From Actinophytocola sp. (GTDB taxonomy: Bacteria > Actinomycetota > Actinomycetes > Mycobacteriales > Pseudonocardiaceae): a DNA stretch of 64,000 nucleotides. Every line of letters starts with the position of its first letter. Position 1 is the stretch's first letter. The stretch covers positions 1 through 64,000 of the forward strand of contig NZ_WHTD01000021.1 in NCBI RefSeq assembly GCF_009379765.1. Reading direction: 5' to 3'. The notes beneath the pieces were generated by a model, which saw nothing but the letters and a program-made list of their open reading frames with translations, was not told where the DNA came from and did not search any database. The position numbers and the translations under genes are program-made. This document shows positions 1 through 5,968 of the stretch, piece after piece.

Positions 1-1
1 C

Positions 2-604
2 GGGGCGCCCGGTGCCGTGGCCCGTGCGGCCCCCGGCGTGGTCGTCGTGGTCTCCGGCCACGTGGCGATGGTGTCGTTCACCGAGCATCCCGGGCGGGTC
101 GACCTGGAGACCGTCGAGCGGGCGTTCCCGGACCTGCTGCCCGCGCTGGTCGACCATGCCGGGGTCGGCTTCGTCCTGGTGCGCAGCGCGCGGGGCCCGC
201 TCGTGCTCGGTCGCGACGGGGCACGGCGGCTGGCCGACGACACGGTGTCGGGCACGGACCCGCTCGAGGAGTACGGCGAGCACGCCGCCGACCTGATCCG
301 CCGCACCGACGGGTTCGCGCACTGCCCGGACCTGCTGGTCAACAGCCGCTATTCGAGCGGCACCGACGACGCCTCGCCCTTCGAGCCGCACGTCGGCTCG
401 CACGGCGGTCTGGGCGGCGGCCAGTCCCGCGGCTTCCTCATGCACCCCACCGACCTGCCCGCGCCCGGCGAGATCATCGGCGCCGAGGCACTGCACCGCG
501 TCGTGCGCGGCTGGCTCACCCACCTCGGCCACCCGGAGCCGAAGCCGGCGGAGGCGCCGACACCGTCCACAGGGGACGTCACAGCACGATCCGCGCGGAG
601 CTGA
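2..604 (+). CDS. Alkaline phosphatase-superfamily protein, C-terminal part (5' end outside window)
   Basis: The frame is open from the first bases of the window, so this is the last ~200 residues of a longer protein. The stretch VGSHGGLGGGQSRGFLMHP near residue 145 is typical of the C-terminal metal-site region of type I phosphodiesterase/nucleotide pyrophosphatase-like proteins found in actinomycetes (Asp/His-rich, alkaline phosphatase fold). The segment before it (GHVAMVSFTEHPGRVDLE, FVLV) also fits that family. The expected role is hydrolysis of a phosphate ester or diester; the substrate cannot be read from this fragment. A GTG at 17 is an internal codon rather than a credible start, because homologous-looking sequence continues upstream of it. 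The C-terminal ~30 residues are Pro/Thr-rich and probably disordered. Confidence 0.7.
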   Translation, partial: GAPGAVARAAPGVVVVVSGHVAMVSFTEHPGRVDLETVERAFPDLLPALVDHAGVGFVLVRSARGPLVLGRDGARRLADDTVSGTDPLEEYGEHAADLIRRTDGFAHCPDLLVNSRYSSGTDDASPFEPHVGSHGGLGGGQSRGFLMHPTDLPAPGEIIGAEALHRVVRGWLTHLGHPEPKPAEAPTPSTGDVTARSARS

Positions 605-621
605 TGACGTCGGCACGCCGA

Positions 622-705
622 GTCGTCCCCCCACATCCCCATGTCGTCCCCCCACATCGCTGAGTCGTCCCCCCACATCGCTGAGTCGTCCCCCCACATC
701 GCTGA
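622..705 (-). repeat. Tandem 21-bp repeat array, left arm (4 units)
   Basis: Four head-to-tail units of 21 bp begin at 622, 643, 664 and 685, and a fifth is cut off at 706. Read on the minus strand each unit is close to GGACGAC followed by TCAGCGATGTGGGG. The first unit differs from the others at several bases. The array starts 17 bp after the stop of the upstream gene and lies in the convergent gap before the acyl-CoA dehydrogenase. Confidence 0.9.
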
Positions 706-789
706 GTCGACTTGCTGCGGCATAGCGTGAGCGCGCACGGCACTGCGGAGCCGGCCGCATGGGCACCGCCAGGCGTCGGCATCACCACC

Positions 790-886
790 GGACGACACGA
801 CTACGTGACCGGACGACACGACACCACCACGGGTCGACACGGCGACGTGAGCGGACGACACGGCGACGTGAGGGGGCGACACAGCC
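790..886 (+). repeat. Tandem 21-bp repeat array, right arm (4.6 units, inverted relative to left arm)
   Basis: Units start at 790, 811, 832, 853 and 874 (last one partial), again with an exact 21-bp period. They read GGACGAC followed by ACGGCGACGTGAGC on the plus strand. This is recognisably the same unit as the left array but in the opposite orientation, with an 84-bp spacer between the arrays (706-789). The two arrays could fold into a large imperfect cruciform or transcript hairpin between converging genes. Open reading frames through the arrays code only for the repeat and are not believable genes. Confidence 0.85.
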
Positions 887-911
887 GGCCGGTCAGCGCG
901 GGGCGTTGCCG

Positions 912-2147
912 TCATCGGCGCTCGGTGCCTCGCTTGCCGAAGCTCGCGTCGTGCCGGCGCAGCTCGGTCAGCGCCACGGTCCGCTTGTGCACCTCGTCCG
1001 GCCCGTCGGCGATCGCCAGCGCCCGCGCCTGGACGAACATGTGCGCCAGCGGGAAGTCCTCGGTCATCCCGCCCGCGCCGTGGACCTGGATGGCGCGGTC
1101 GACCACGCGCTGCAGCATGGCCGGCGCGGCGATCTTGATCGCGGCGATCTCCACCCGCGCCTCGCGGTTGCCCACGGTGTCCATCAGCCAGGCCGCCTTC
1201 ATGGTCAGCAGCCGGGTCCGCTCGATCTCGATGCGCGCCTCCGCGATCCAGTCCTGGACGTTGGACCTGGCCGCGACCGGCCGGCCGAACGTCACCCGGG
1301 ACAGCGCCCGCTCGCACATCATCGACAGCGCCCGCTCGGCCATCCCGATCGCCCGCATGCAGTGGTGGATGCGGCCGGGGCCGAGCCGGGCCTGGCTGAT
1401 CATGAACCCGTCGCCCTCCCCCGCCAGCAGGTTCGTGGCCGGCACGCGCACGTCGGTGAAGGTGATCTCGCAGTGCCCGCCGTGCTCCTGGAGGCCGAAC
1501 ACCGGCATGCTGCGCACGACGTGCACGCCCGGGGTGTCGATCGGGACGAGGATCATGCTCTGCTGGCGGTGCGCGGGCGCGTCGGGGTCGGTCTTGCCCA
1601 TCACGATGAGGATCCGGCAGTTCGGGTGCGCGGCGTTGGTGGCCCACCACTTGTGGCCGTTGAGCACGTAGTCGTCGCCGTCGCGCTCGATACGCATCTC
1701 GATGTTGGTGGCGTCGGAGCTCGCCACAGCCGGCTCGGTCATCGCGAACGCGGACCGGATCTCCCCTGCCAGCAACGGTTCCAGCCATTCCTTCTGCTGT
1801 TCGGCGGTGCCGAACAGGGTCAGCACCTCCATGTTGCCGGTGTCGGGCGCGGAGCAGTTGCACGCCTCGGCCGCGATCAGGCTGTGGCCGTGGATCTCCG
1901 CGAGCGGCGCGTACTCGACGTTGGTGAGGCCGGGGCCCCACTCCGGGTGCGGGTGGAAGAGGTTCCACAACCCGCGGCGCCTCGCCTCCGCCTTGAGCTC
2001 CTCCATGACCGGTGGCTGGAAGTTCGGGTCCCCGGCGGCGCGGAGCTGCTCGTCGTACACCGGCTCGGCCGGGAGGACGTGCTCGTCCATGAACGCGAGC
2101 AGGCGGTCCCGGTAGTCCTTGGCGCGGTCGGTCGGCGTGAGGTCCAC
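912..2147 (-). CDS. Acyl-CoA dehydrogenase family protein (ACAD10/11-like)
   Basis: A 411-residue cytosolic FAD-dependent acyl-CoA dehydrogenase, expected to catalyse alpha-beta desaturation of an acyl-CoA. Family marks are FAMTEPAVASSDATNIE (~134-150, flavin-binding loop), VLNGHKWWATNA (~161), TFGRP (~289) and the C-terminal HGAGGMTEDFPLA (~365) followed by DGPDEVH. The length and the TEP/SSDATNIE pattern match the ACAD10/11-like branch seen in actinomycetes rather than classical short-chain enzymes. The gene follows a TetR regulator on the same strand. A palindrome at 2185-2208 lies 38-61 bp upstream of its start and resembles one in front of the divergent oxidoreductase, so both are probably controlled by that regulator. 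The substrate is unknown. Confidence 0.9.
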   Translation of the reverse strand: MDLTPTDRAKDYRDRLLAFMDEHVLPAEPVYDEQLRAAGDPNFQPPVMEELKAEARRRGLWNLFHPHPEWGPGLTNVEYAPLAEIHGHSLIAAEACNCSAPDTGNMEVLTLFGTAEQQKEWLEPLLAGEIRSAFAMTEPAVASSDATNIEMRIERDGDDYVLNGHKWWATNAAHPNCRILIVMGKTDPDAPAHRQQSMILVPIDTPGVHVVRSMPVFGLQEHGGHCEITFTDVRVPATNLLAGEGDGFMISQARLGPGRIHHCMRAIGMAERALSMMCERALSRVTFGRPVAARSNVQDWIAEARIEIERTRLLTMKAAWLMDTVGNREARVEIAAIKIAAPAMLQRVVDRAIQVHGAGGMTEDFPLAHMFVQARALAIADGPDEVHKRTVALTELRRHDASFGKRGTERR

Positions 2148-2184
2148 GGTCAGCTCCTCGCTGGTAGGGATTTCCCGAGCATCG

Positions 2185-2208
2185 CCGAACTTGAATTCGA
2201 CGTCAAGT
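2185..2208. promoter_or_regulatory. Putative TetR operator upstream of the acyl-CoA dehydrogenase
   Basis: CTTGAATTCGACGTCAAG at 2190-2207 is an 18-bp imperfect palindrome of the form CTTGA-N2-TCGA-N2-TCAAG. Together with its CCGAA left flank it closely matches the reverse complement of the site at 2950-2968. It overlaps the stop codon of the tetR gene and sits just upstream of the acyl-CoA dehydrogenase start. Confidence 0.6.
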
Positions 2209-2937
2209 ACGGTCGCGCAGGTCCTCGATCTGCTCGAGGGCGGCCCGGAGCTGCGCGGCGGTCTCGTCGAGCGCGCGGCGCCGCCCGTCGGGCGCCTCGG
2301 TCGTCCGGGGGACCCGCAGCGCGTTGACCCACAGCGTGGTGAGCGTCGTGACGAGGTCGTCGAAGTCGACGGCCGGGCGCAGCCCGAGCGCGAAGGTCAT
2401 GTACGCGTCGCGCGAGACCATGCAGGACAGCGCGTCCGCGACCAGCTCCGGGTCGAGCGTCGGGTCGGCCTTGCCCTCTCGTTGCAGCCGGCGGATGCCG
2501 CGCACGTTGCGCTCCTCGAACGCCCGCGCGCGCCGCAGCCGCAGCTCGCGGAACCGCTCGTCGATCACCGACACCTGCTCGAAGACCCGCATCAGGGCGG
2601 CGTTGTCGCGGTAGGACTCCAGGTAGGCGCGGGTGGCCTCCTCGATGACCGCCACCGGGTCGGAGTGGTCGAGGTGCGCGTCCTGGATGCCCGGATGCAG
2701 CATCTCCTCCTGCAACTCCTGGTACAGCGCCACGAAGATCTCGTACTTGTCGGTGAAGTGCGTGTAGAACGAGCCGTTCGCGACGCCGGCCGACTTGGCG
2801 ATGCTGGTGGTCGTGGTGGCGATGAAGCCGTCGCGGGCGAAGACCGCACGGGCCGCGGCGAGCAGGGCCGCCCGCGTCTGGCGGCCCCGCTCGGTGTGCG
2901 GGAGCGGTCGCTCCGGGGTCGAGGTGTCGCTGCTCAT
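2203..2937 (-). CDS. TetR/AcrR family transcriptional regulator
   Basis: A 244-residue TetR-type repressor. The N-terminal helix-turn-helix covers about residues 18-65 (RAALLAAARAVFARDGFIAT, then IAKSAGVANGSFYTHF with the usual YTHF end of the recognition helix). It is followed by a helical ligand-binding domain of ordinary length. It is divergent from the NADP-dependent oxidoreductase at 2986, with only 48 bp between start codons, and upstream of the acyl-CoA dehydrogenase in the same direction. The two operator-like palindromes at 2185-2208 and 2950-2968 flank this gene, so autoregulation and control of both neighbours is the simplest reading. The neighbours suggest an acyl-CoA or lipid-derived aldehyde/ketone ligand; this is inference. 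Confidence 0.92.
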   Translation of the reverse strand: MSSDTSTPERPLPHTERGRQTRAALLAAARAVFARDGFIATTTTSIAKSAGVANGSFYTHFTDKYEIFVALYQELQEEMLHPGIQDAHLDHSDPVAVIEEATRAYLESYRDNAALMRVFEQVSVIDERFRELRLRRARAFEERNVRGIRRLQREGKADPTLDPELVADALSCMVSRDAYMTFALGLRPAVDFDDLVTTLTTLWVNALRVPRTTEAPDGRRRALDETAAQLRAALEQIEDLRDRT

Positions 2938-2949
2938 GCGCCCATCCTA

Positions 2950-2968
2950 ATTGAAGTTGGATTCAAGT
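2950..2968. promoter_or_regulatory. Putative TetR operator in the tetR/oxidoreductase divergent promoter
   Basis: TTGAA-GTTGGA-TTCAA (2951-2966) is an inverted repeat centred in the 48-bp gap between two divergent starts. Its reverse complement with flanks resembles the 2185-2208 site (CCGAACTTGAAT, then TCAA at the same spacing). The position would block both promoters. Confidence 0.6.
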
Positions 2969-2985
2969 TCGGATAAGGTCCGACC

Positions 2986-3993
2986 ATGAGTCGCAACCGG
3001 CAGGTCCGGCTCGGCGCACGCCCCGTCGGGCAGCCGAAGCCGGAGGACTGGCAGCACGTGACCGAGGCCGTGCCGGAGCCGGCCGACGGCCGGTTCCTGG
3101 TGCGCACCGAGTACATCTCGCTCGACCCCGCCATGCGCGGGTGGATGAACGATGTCCGGTCCTACATCCGGCCGGTGCGGATCGGCGAGGTGATGCGCGC
3201 CGCGGCGCTCGGTCGCGTGGTCGCCTCGAAGCACCCCGACTTCGCCGAGGGCGACCACGTCACCGGCACCTTCGGCGTGCAGGAGTACGCGGTGTCCGAC
3301 GGCCGCGGCGTGCTGCGGGCCGACCCGGCGCGCGCGCCGCTCACCGCCTATCTCGGCGTCCTCGGCCTCACCGGGCTGACCGCCTACTTCGGACTGATCG
3401 ACGTCGGGAAGCCGCGCGAGGGCGACACGGTCGTCGTGTCCGGCGCCGCGGGCGCGGTCGGCTCCGTGGTGGGCCAGATCGCCAAGCATCTGGGCTGCCG
3501 GGTGGTCGGGATCGCCGGCGGCGCCGAGAAGTGCCGGCTGCTCACCGAGGATCTCGACTTCGACGCGGCGATCGACTACCGGGGCCAGGACGTCCGGGCC
3601 GGACTGCGGGAGCACGCGCCCGACGGCGTCGACGTCTACTTCGACAACGTGGGCGGCGAGATCCTCGACACCGTGCTCGCCCGCCTGACGCTCGGCGCGC
3701 GGGTCGTGGTCTGCGGCGCCATCTCCCAGTACAACGCGACACAACGGTCGCCGGGGCCGGCGAACTACCTGTCGCTGCTGGTGAACCGCGCCTCGATGAC
3801 CGGCATGCTGGTCTTCGACTACGAGCCCCGCTACGCCGAGGGCATCGCCGCGCTGGCCGACTGGCTGGCGGCGGGCGTGGTGACCCCGCGCGAGACCGTC
3901 GTCGACGGCACGGTCGACGACTTCCCCGAGGTGCTGCGGAAGCTCTTCACCGGCGAGAACGTCGGCAAGCTCGTCCTGCGCGTCTCCGGCTGA
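2986..3993 (+). CDS. NADP-dependent oxidoreductase, zinc-free MDR family (CurA/prostaglandin-reductase-like)
   Basis: A 335-residue medium-chain reductase that should reduce the double bond of an alpha,beta-unsaturated carbonyl compound with NADPH. The N-terminal GroES-like part has the YISLDPAMRGWMND signature of the CurA/PTGR group and no zinc-binding cysteines. The Rossmann motif VSGAAGAVGSVVGQ lies at about 151-164, and DVYFDNVGGEILD follows near 210. ATG 2986 is 48 bp from the divergent tetR start. Its TGA overlaps the ATG of a DUF2855 reading frame as TGATG, so the two were once translationally coupled. It is probably repressed by the neighbouring TetR. It could act on products of the acyl-CoA dehydrogenase pathway, but the substrate is unproven. 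Confidence 0.92.
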   Translation: MSRNRQVRLGARPVGQPKPEDWQHVTEAVPEPADGRFLVRTEYISLDPAMRGWMNDVRSYIRPVRIGEVMRAAALGRVVASKHPDFAEGDHVTGTFGVQEYAVSDGRGVLRADPARAPLTAYLGVLGLTGLTAYFGLIDVGKPREGDTVVVSGAAGAVGSVVGQIAKHLGCRVVGIAGGAEKCRLLTEDLDFDAAIDYRGQDVRAGLREHAPDGVDVYFDNVGGEILDTVLARLTLGARVVVCGAISQYNATQRSPGPANYLSLLVNRASMTGMLVFDYEPRYAEGIAALADWLAAGVVTPRETVVDGTVDDFPEVLRKLFTGENVGKLVLRVSG

Positions 3994-4692
3994 TGCTCGA
4001 CGTAGGCCGGTCCGACCTGCGCACCACCCGGCTGGTGAGTGGCGAGCCACCCGCGCCGCTTCTCGGACACCGACCCGCTGTACGACGCCGAGCACGAGGA
4101 CGAGCTGTTGCTGTTCCTGCCGGTGTTCGTACTGTCGTTCCTGCTCGACGCGTTCCTGGCCGAGCAGCGGTTGTTCGGCGCGCGCACGGTGATCGTCACC
4201 AGCGCGTCGAGCAAGGCGTCGCTCGGCATCGCCCGCCTGCTCGCCGCCCGGGGCGTCGACGTGACCGCACTCACCTCGCCGCGCAACGCCGCGTTCGTCG
4301 AGAGTGTCGGCTCGTATGCCGGGACGGTCACCTACGACCCAGGTCGCCGCGCTTCCCATGGCGCCAGCGGTTTTCGTCGACGTCGCCGGTGACGTGGCGC
4401 TCCGGCGGGCGGTCCATACGCGACTCGGCGACCAGCTCCGGTACAGCGCGATCGTCGGCGCCACGCACCGGGGCGCGCCGGCAGACAGCACATGCGGGAC
4501 CGGATCGGCAGCTGGGGCGCCGCCGAGTTCGACCGCCGGTTCGGCGTGGCGCTGCGCGGGTTCGCCGGGTGGGCAAGGGAATGGCTGACGATCGTCCACT
4601 CGGCCGGCGCCGACGCGATGCGCTCGACCTATCTCGAGGTTCTGGCCGGCGCCGCGAAGCCCGCGGAGGCCCACATCCTGGTGCCGGAATAA
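3993..4692 (+). pseudogene. DUF2855 family protein, broken by internal deletion and frameshifts
   Basis: Three separate reading frames rebuild one DUF2855 protein. The first begins at ATG 3993 (LDVGRSDLRTTRLV), the usual N-terminus. It jumps at about 4060 to RFSDTDPLYDAEHEDELL in a second frame, losing roughly 100 codons. TVIVTSASSKASLGIARLLA and LTSPRNAAFVESVGSYAG follow in that second frame (4150-4340). The third segment VFVDVAGDVALRRAVHTRLG is in another frame (~4370-4480), and the end (GSWGAAEFDRRFGVALRGF to HILVPE) returns to the earlier frame. At least two frameshifts plus the deletion mean no functional product. The start overlaps the stop of the oxidoreductase, which marks an old operon. 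The function of the intact family is not established. Confidence 0.8.
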
Positions 4693-4861
4693 TCGGCGGG
4701 CCGGAGCGCGTTGGTCACGTAGAATGAGTGGGTGGCGCGCGCGTTGCGCTTCCGCTCGTTCCTCTTCTGCGTCCTCGGTGTGAGGCGCAGCCCACCGAGA
4801 AGTCGCTCGCAGGTTCATTCCTGCGCGCGCCCGACCATGCCCCGATCGGAGGCGGCACCTG

Positions 4862-5116
4862 ATGAACGACAACACGATCAGCGACTGGCGGCACCACGCC
4901 GCCTGCCGGGACGAGGACCCCGAACTGTTCTTCCCGGTGTCCGACATCGGCCCCGGCGCACGGCAGGTGGCCGAGGCCAAGGCGGTGTGCGCCCGCTGCC
5001 CGGTACGCGCGCAGTGCCTGGACTACGCGATGACCAACCTCCTCACCGACGGAATCTTCGGCGGCACGACGGAAACCGAACGCCGGGAGCTGTCCCGCCG
5101 CTCGCACGCCGCCTGA
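4862..5116 (+). CDS. WhiB-family iron-sulfur transcription factor
   Basis: An 84-residue WhiB-like protein that should bind a [4Fe-4S] cluster and act with the primary sigma factor on selected promoters. The four ligand cysteines are C15 (HHAACRDEDPELFFP), C43, C46 and C52 (AVCARCPVRAQC). The turn motif usually written G[VI]WGG is GIFGG here, a Phe-for-Trp change worth noting. The C-terminal TETERRELSRR is the expected basic segment. It has a long leader (about 130 bp) after a possible TAGAAT -10 element at 4720, and it ends just before a strong hairpin at 5129-5163, so it is probably a single-gene transcript. Which Wbl class it belongs to cannot be decided from the sequence alone. Confidence 0.93.
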   Translation: MNDNTISDWRHHAACRDEDPELFFPVSDIGPGARQVAEAKAVCARCPVRAQCLDYAMTNLLTDGIFGGTTETERRELSRRSHAA

Positions 5117-5128
5117 GTCGCACAGGAA

Positions 5129-5163
5129 AGATGCCCTCGCGTCGCACGCACGCGAGGGCATCT
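5129..5163 (+). terminator. Strong hairpin terminator after whiB-like gene
   Basis: A perfect 14-bp stem, AGATGCCCTCGCGT (5129-5142) with ACGCGAGGGCATCT (5150-5163), closes a 7-nt loop. It begins 12 bp after the whiB-like stop. There is no U tract, as is common in high-GC actinomycetes. Confidence 0.85.
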
Positions 5164-5330
5164 CCCGTAGTCCGCGGTGCTGACGCTGATGGGCAGGTGC
5201 GCGGCGATCTCCGGGTCGGTCGCCCGTCCCGCGCGAGCGTCGCCACCGTCGTCTCCCGCGGGATGAGGTTCGTCGCCGGCCCGCGCGACCAGAGTGTGGG
5301 CGCCGTTGACACCGACCCGGCCGGTCGGGT
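5163..5330 (-). pseudogene. LuxR-type helix-turn-helix remnant
   Basis: On the minus strand one frame reads ETTVATLARDGRPT and another reads ATDPEIAAHLPISVSTADYG. Together these spell the C-terminal helix-turn-helix of a LuxR-family regulator (compare the family pattern VATLARDGxTDPEIAAxLxISVSTVxYH). The frame change in the middle and the absence of any upstream domain show a short decayed remnant. It ends against the whiB terminator hairpin. Identification rests on the pattern only. Confidence 0.45.
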
Positions 5331-5454
5331 CCGATGAGTCCGTGCCTCCCGCCGGGCTGACCAAGCGGCGCCACGTGAACCACGCGCTCGTGGCGGCCCA
5401 GGGTTGTGCCGGTTCCCGCCATCAGGTCGATCCCCCGAACCAGGCGAGGAACCC

Positions 5455-5907
5455 ATGCTGTCCTACCCGCGACCGGCTCCCGCCCGGCTCGTCGTCCAGC
5501 TGACCATCGACCTCCCCGACACACCGGCGGCGGTCATCGCGCTCGCCGCGGTGCTGCACACGGTCGCGGCGCTCCCCGACGCCACCGTGCCGGTACCCGA
5601 GCTGCTCCCCCGACCTCGGGTGTCCACACAGGACGTACAGGAAGACCTGCTGGATCGTTGTCCAGGGCGCACTTCGAGGAGGCCGACAAGGATCGACCGG
5701 ACACCGGCCGGGGCACCGTGCCGACCGGTGTCGCGGTGTTCGCCGACGACTTCCTGTCCATCCGCCGGTTCGCCGAGCGCGACCACAACGTCGTGCACTG
5801 GCCGGAGTTCGACCGCGGCGGGCACTTCTCCGGCACCGACGCCGCAGACCTGCTCACCGGCGACCTGCGGGCGTTCTTCTGGGCGTGACTTCGGAAGCTT
5901 GTGTTGA
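5455..5907 (+). CDS. Hypothetical reading frame, possibly the start of a lost gene
   Basis: ATG 5455 has a GAGGAA-type ribosome-binding site 6 bp upstream. The first ~62 residues (MLSYPRPAPARLVVQLTIDL, VIALAAVLHTVAALPDATV) look like real protein in composition. After about 5640 the frame turns into Arg/Ser/Thr-rich sequence that is simply an out-of-frame reading of the epoxide hydrolase remnant. It may be the beginning of a small protein whose 3' end was lost when the remnant was joined to it. I do not recognise a family. Confidence 0.25.
   Translation: MLSYPRPAPARLVVQLTIDLPDTPAAVIALAAVLHTVAALPDATVPVPELLPRPRVSTQDVQEDLLDRCPGRTSRRPTRIDRTPAGAPCRPVSRCSPTTSCPSAGSPSATTTSCTGRSSTAAGTSPAPTPQTCSPATCGRSSGRDFGSLC
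5667..5888 (+). pseudogene. Epoxide hydrolase, C-terminal fragment
   Basis: The frame ending at 5888 reads GTVPTGVAVFADDFLSIRRF, AERDHNVVHWPEFDRGGHF and LLTGDLRAFFWA. This is the characteristic end of the alpha/beta-hydrolase-fold epoxide hydrolases with an EHN domain; the final GGHF holds the catalytic histidine. Nothing upstream in frame resembles the EHN domain, the oxyanion HGWP motif or the nucleophile, so only the last ~65 residues survive. It belongs to a run of decayed genes between the whiB-like gene and the ESX cassette. Confidence 0.7.
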
Positions 5908-5968
5908 ATGGTGCGGGCCGCGCTCTCGTCGGGTTCGGCGGGCTCGAACGGGCGGACCTCCAGGTGGT

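Noticed and set aside
622..886. The 21-bp repeats as a CRISPR array
   Set aside because: Units are contiguous with no unique spacers, they occur in two opposite orientations, and no cas gene is near.
349..1968. Long minus-strand reading frame across the repeats and the acyl-CoA dehydrogenase
   Set aside because: It is an Arg/Pro-rich shadow of the dehydrogenase in another frame and reads the 21-bp repeats as a simple peptide repeat (SAMWGDD units).
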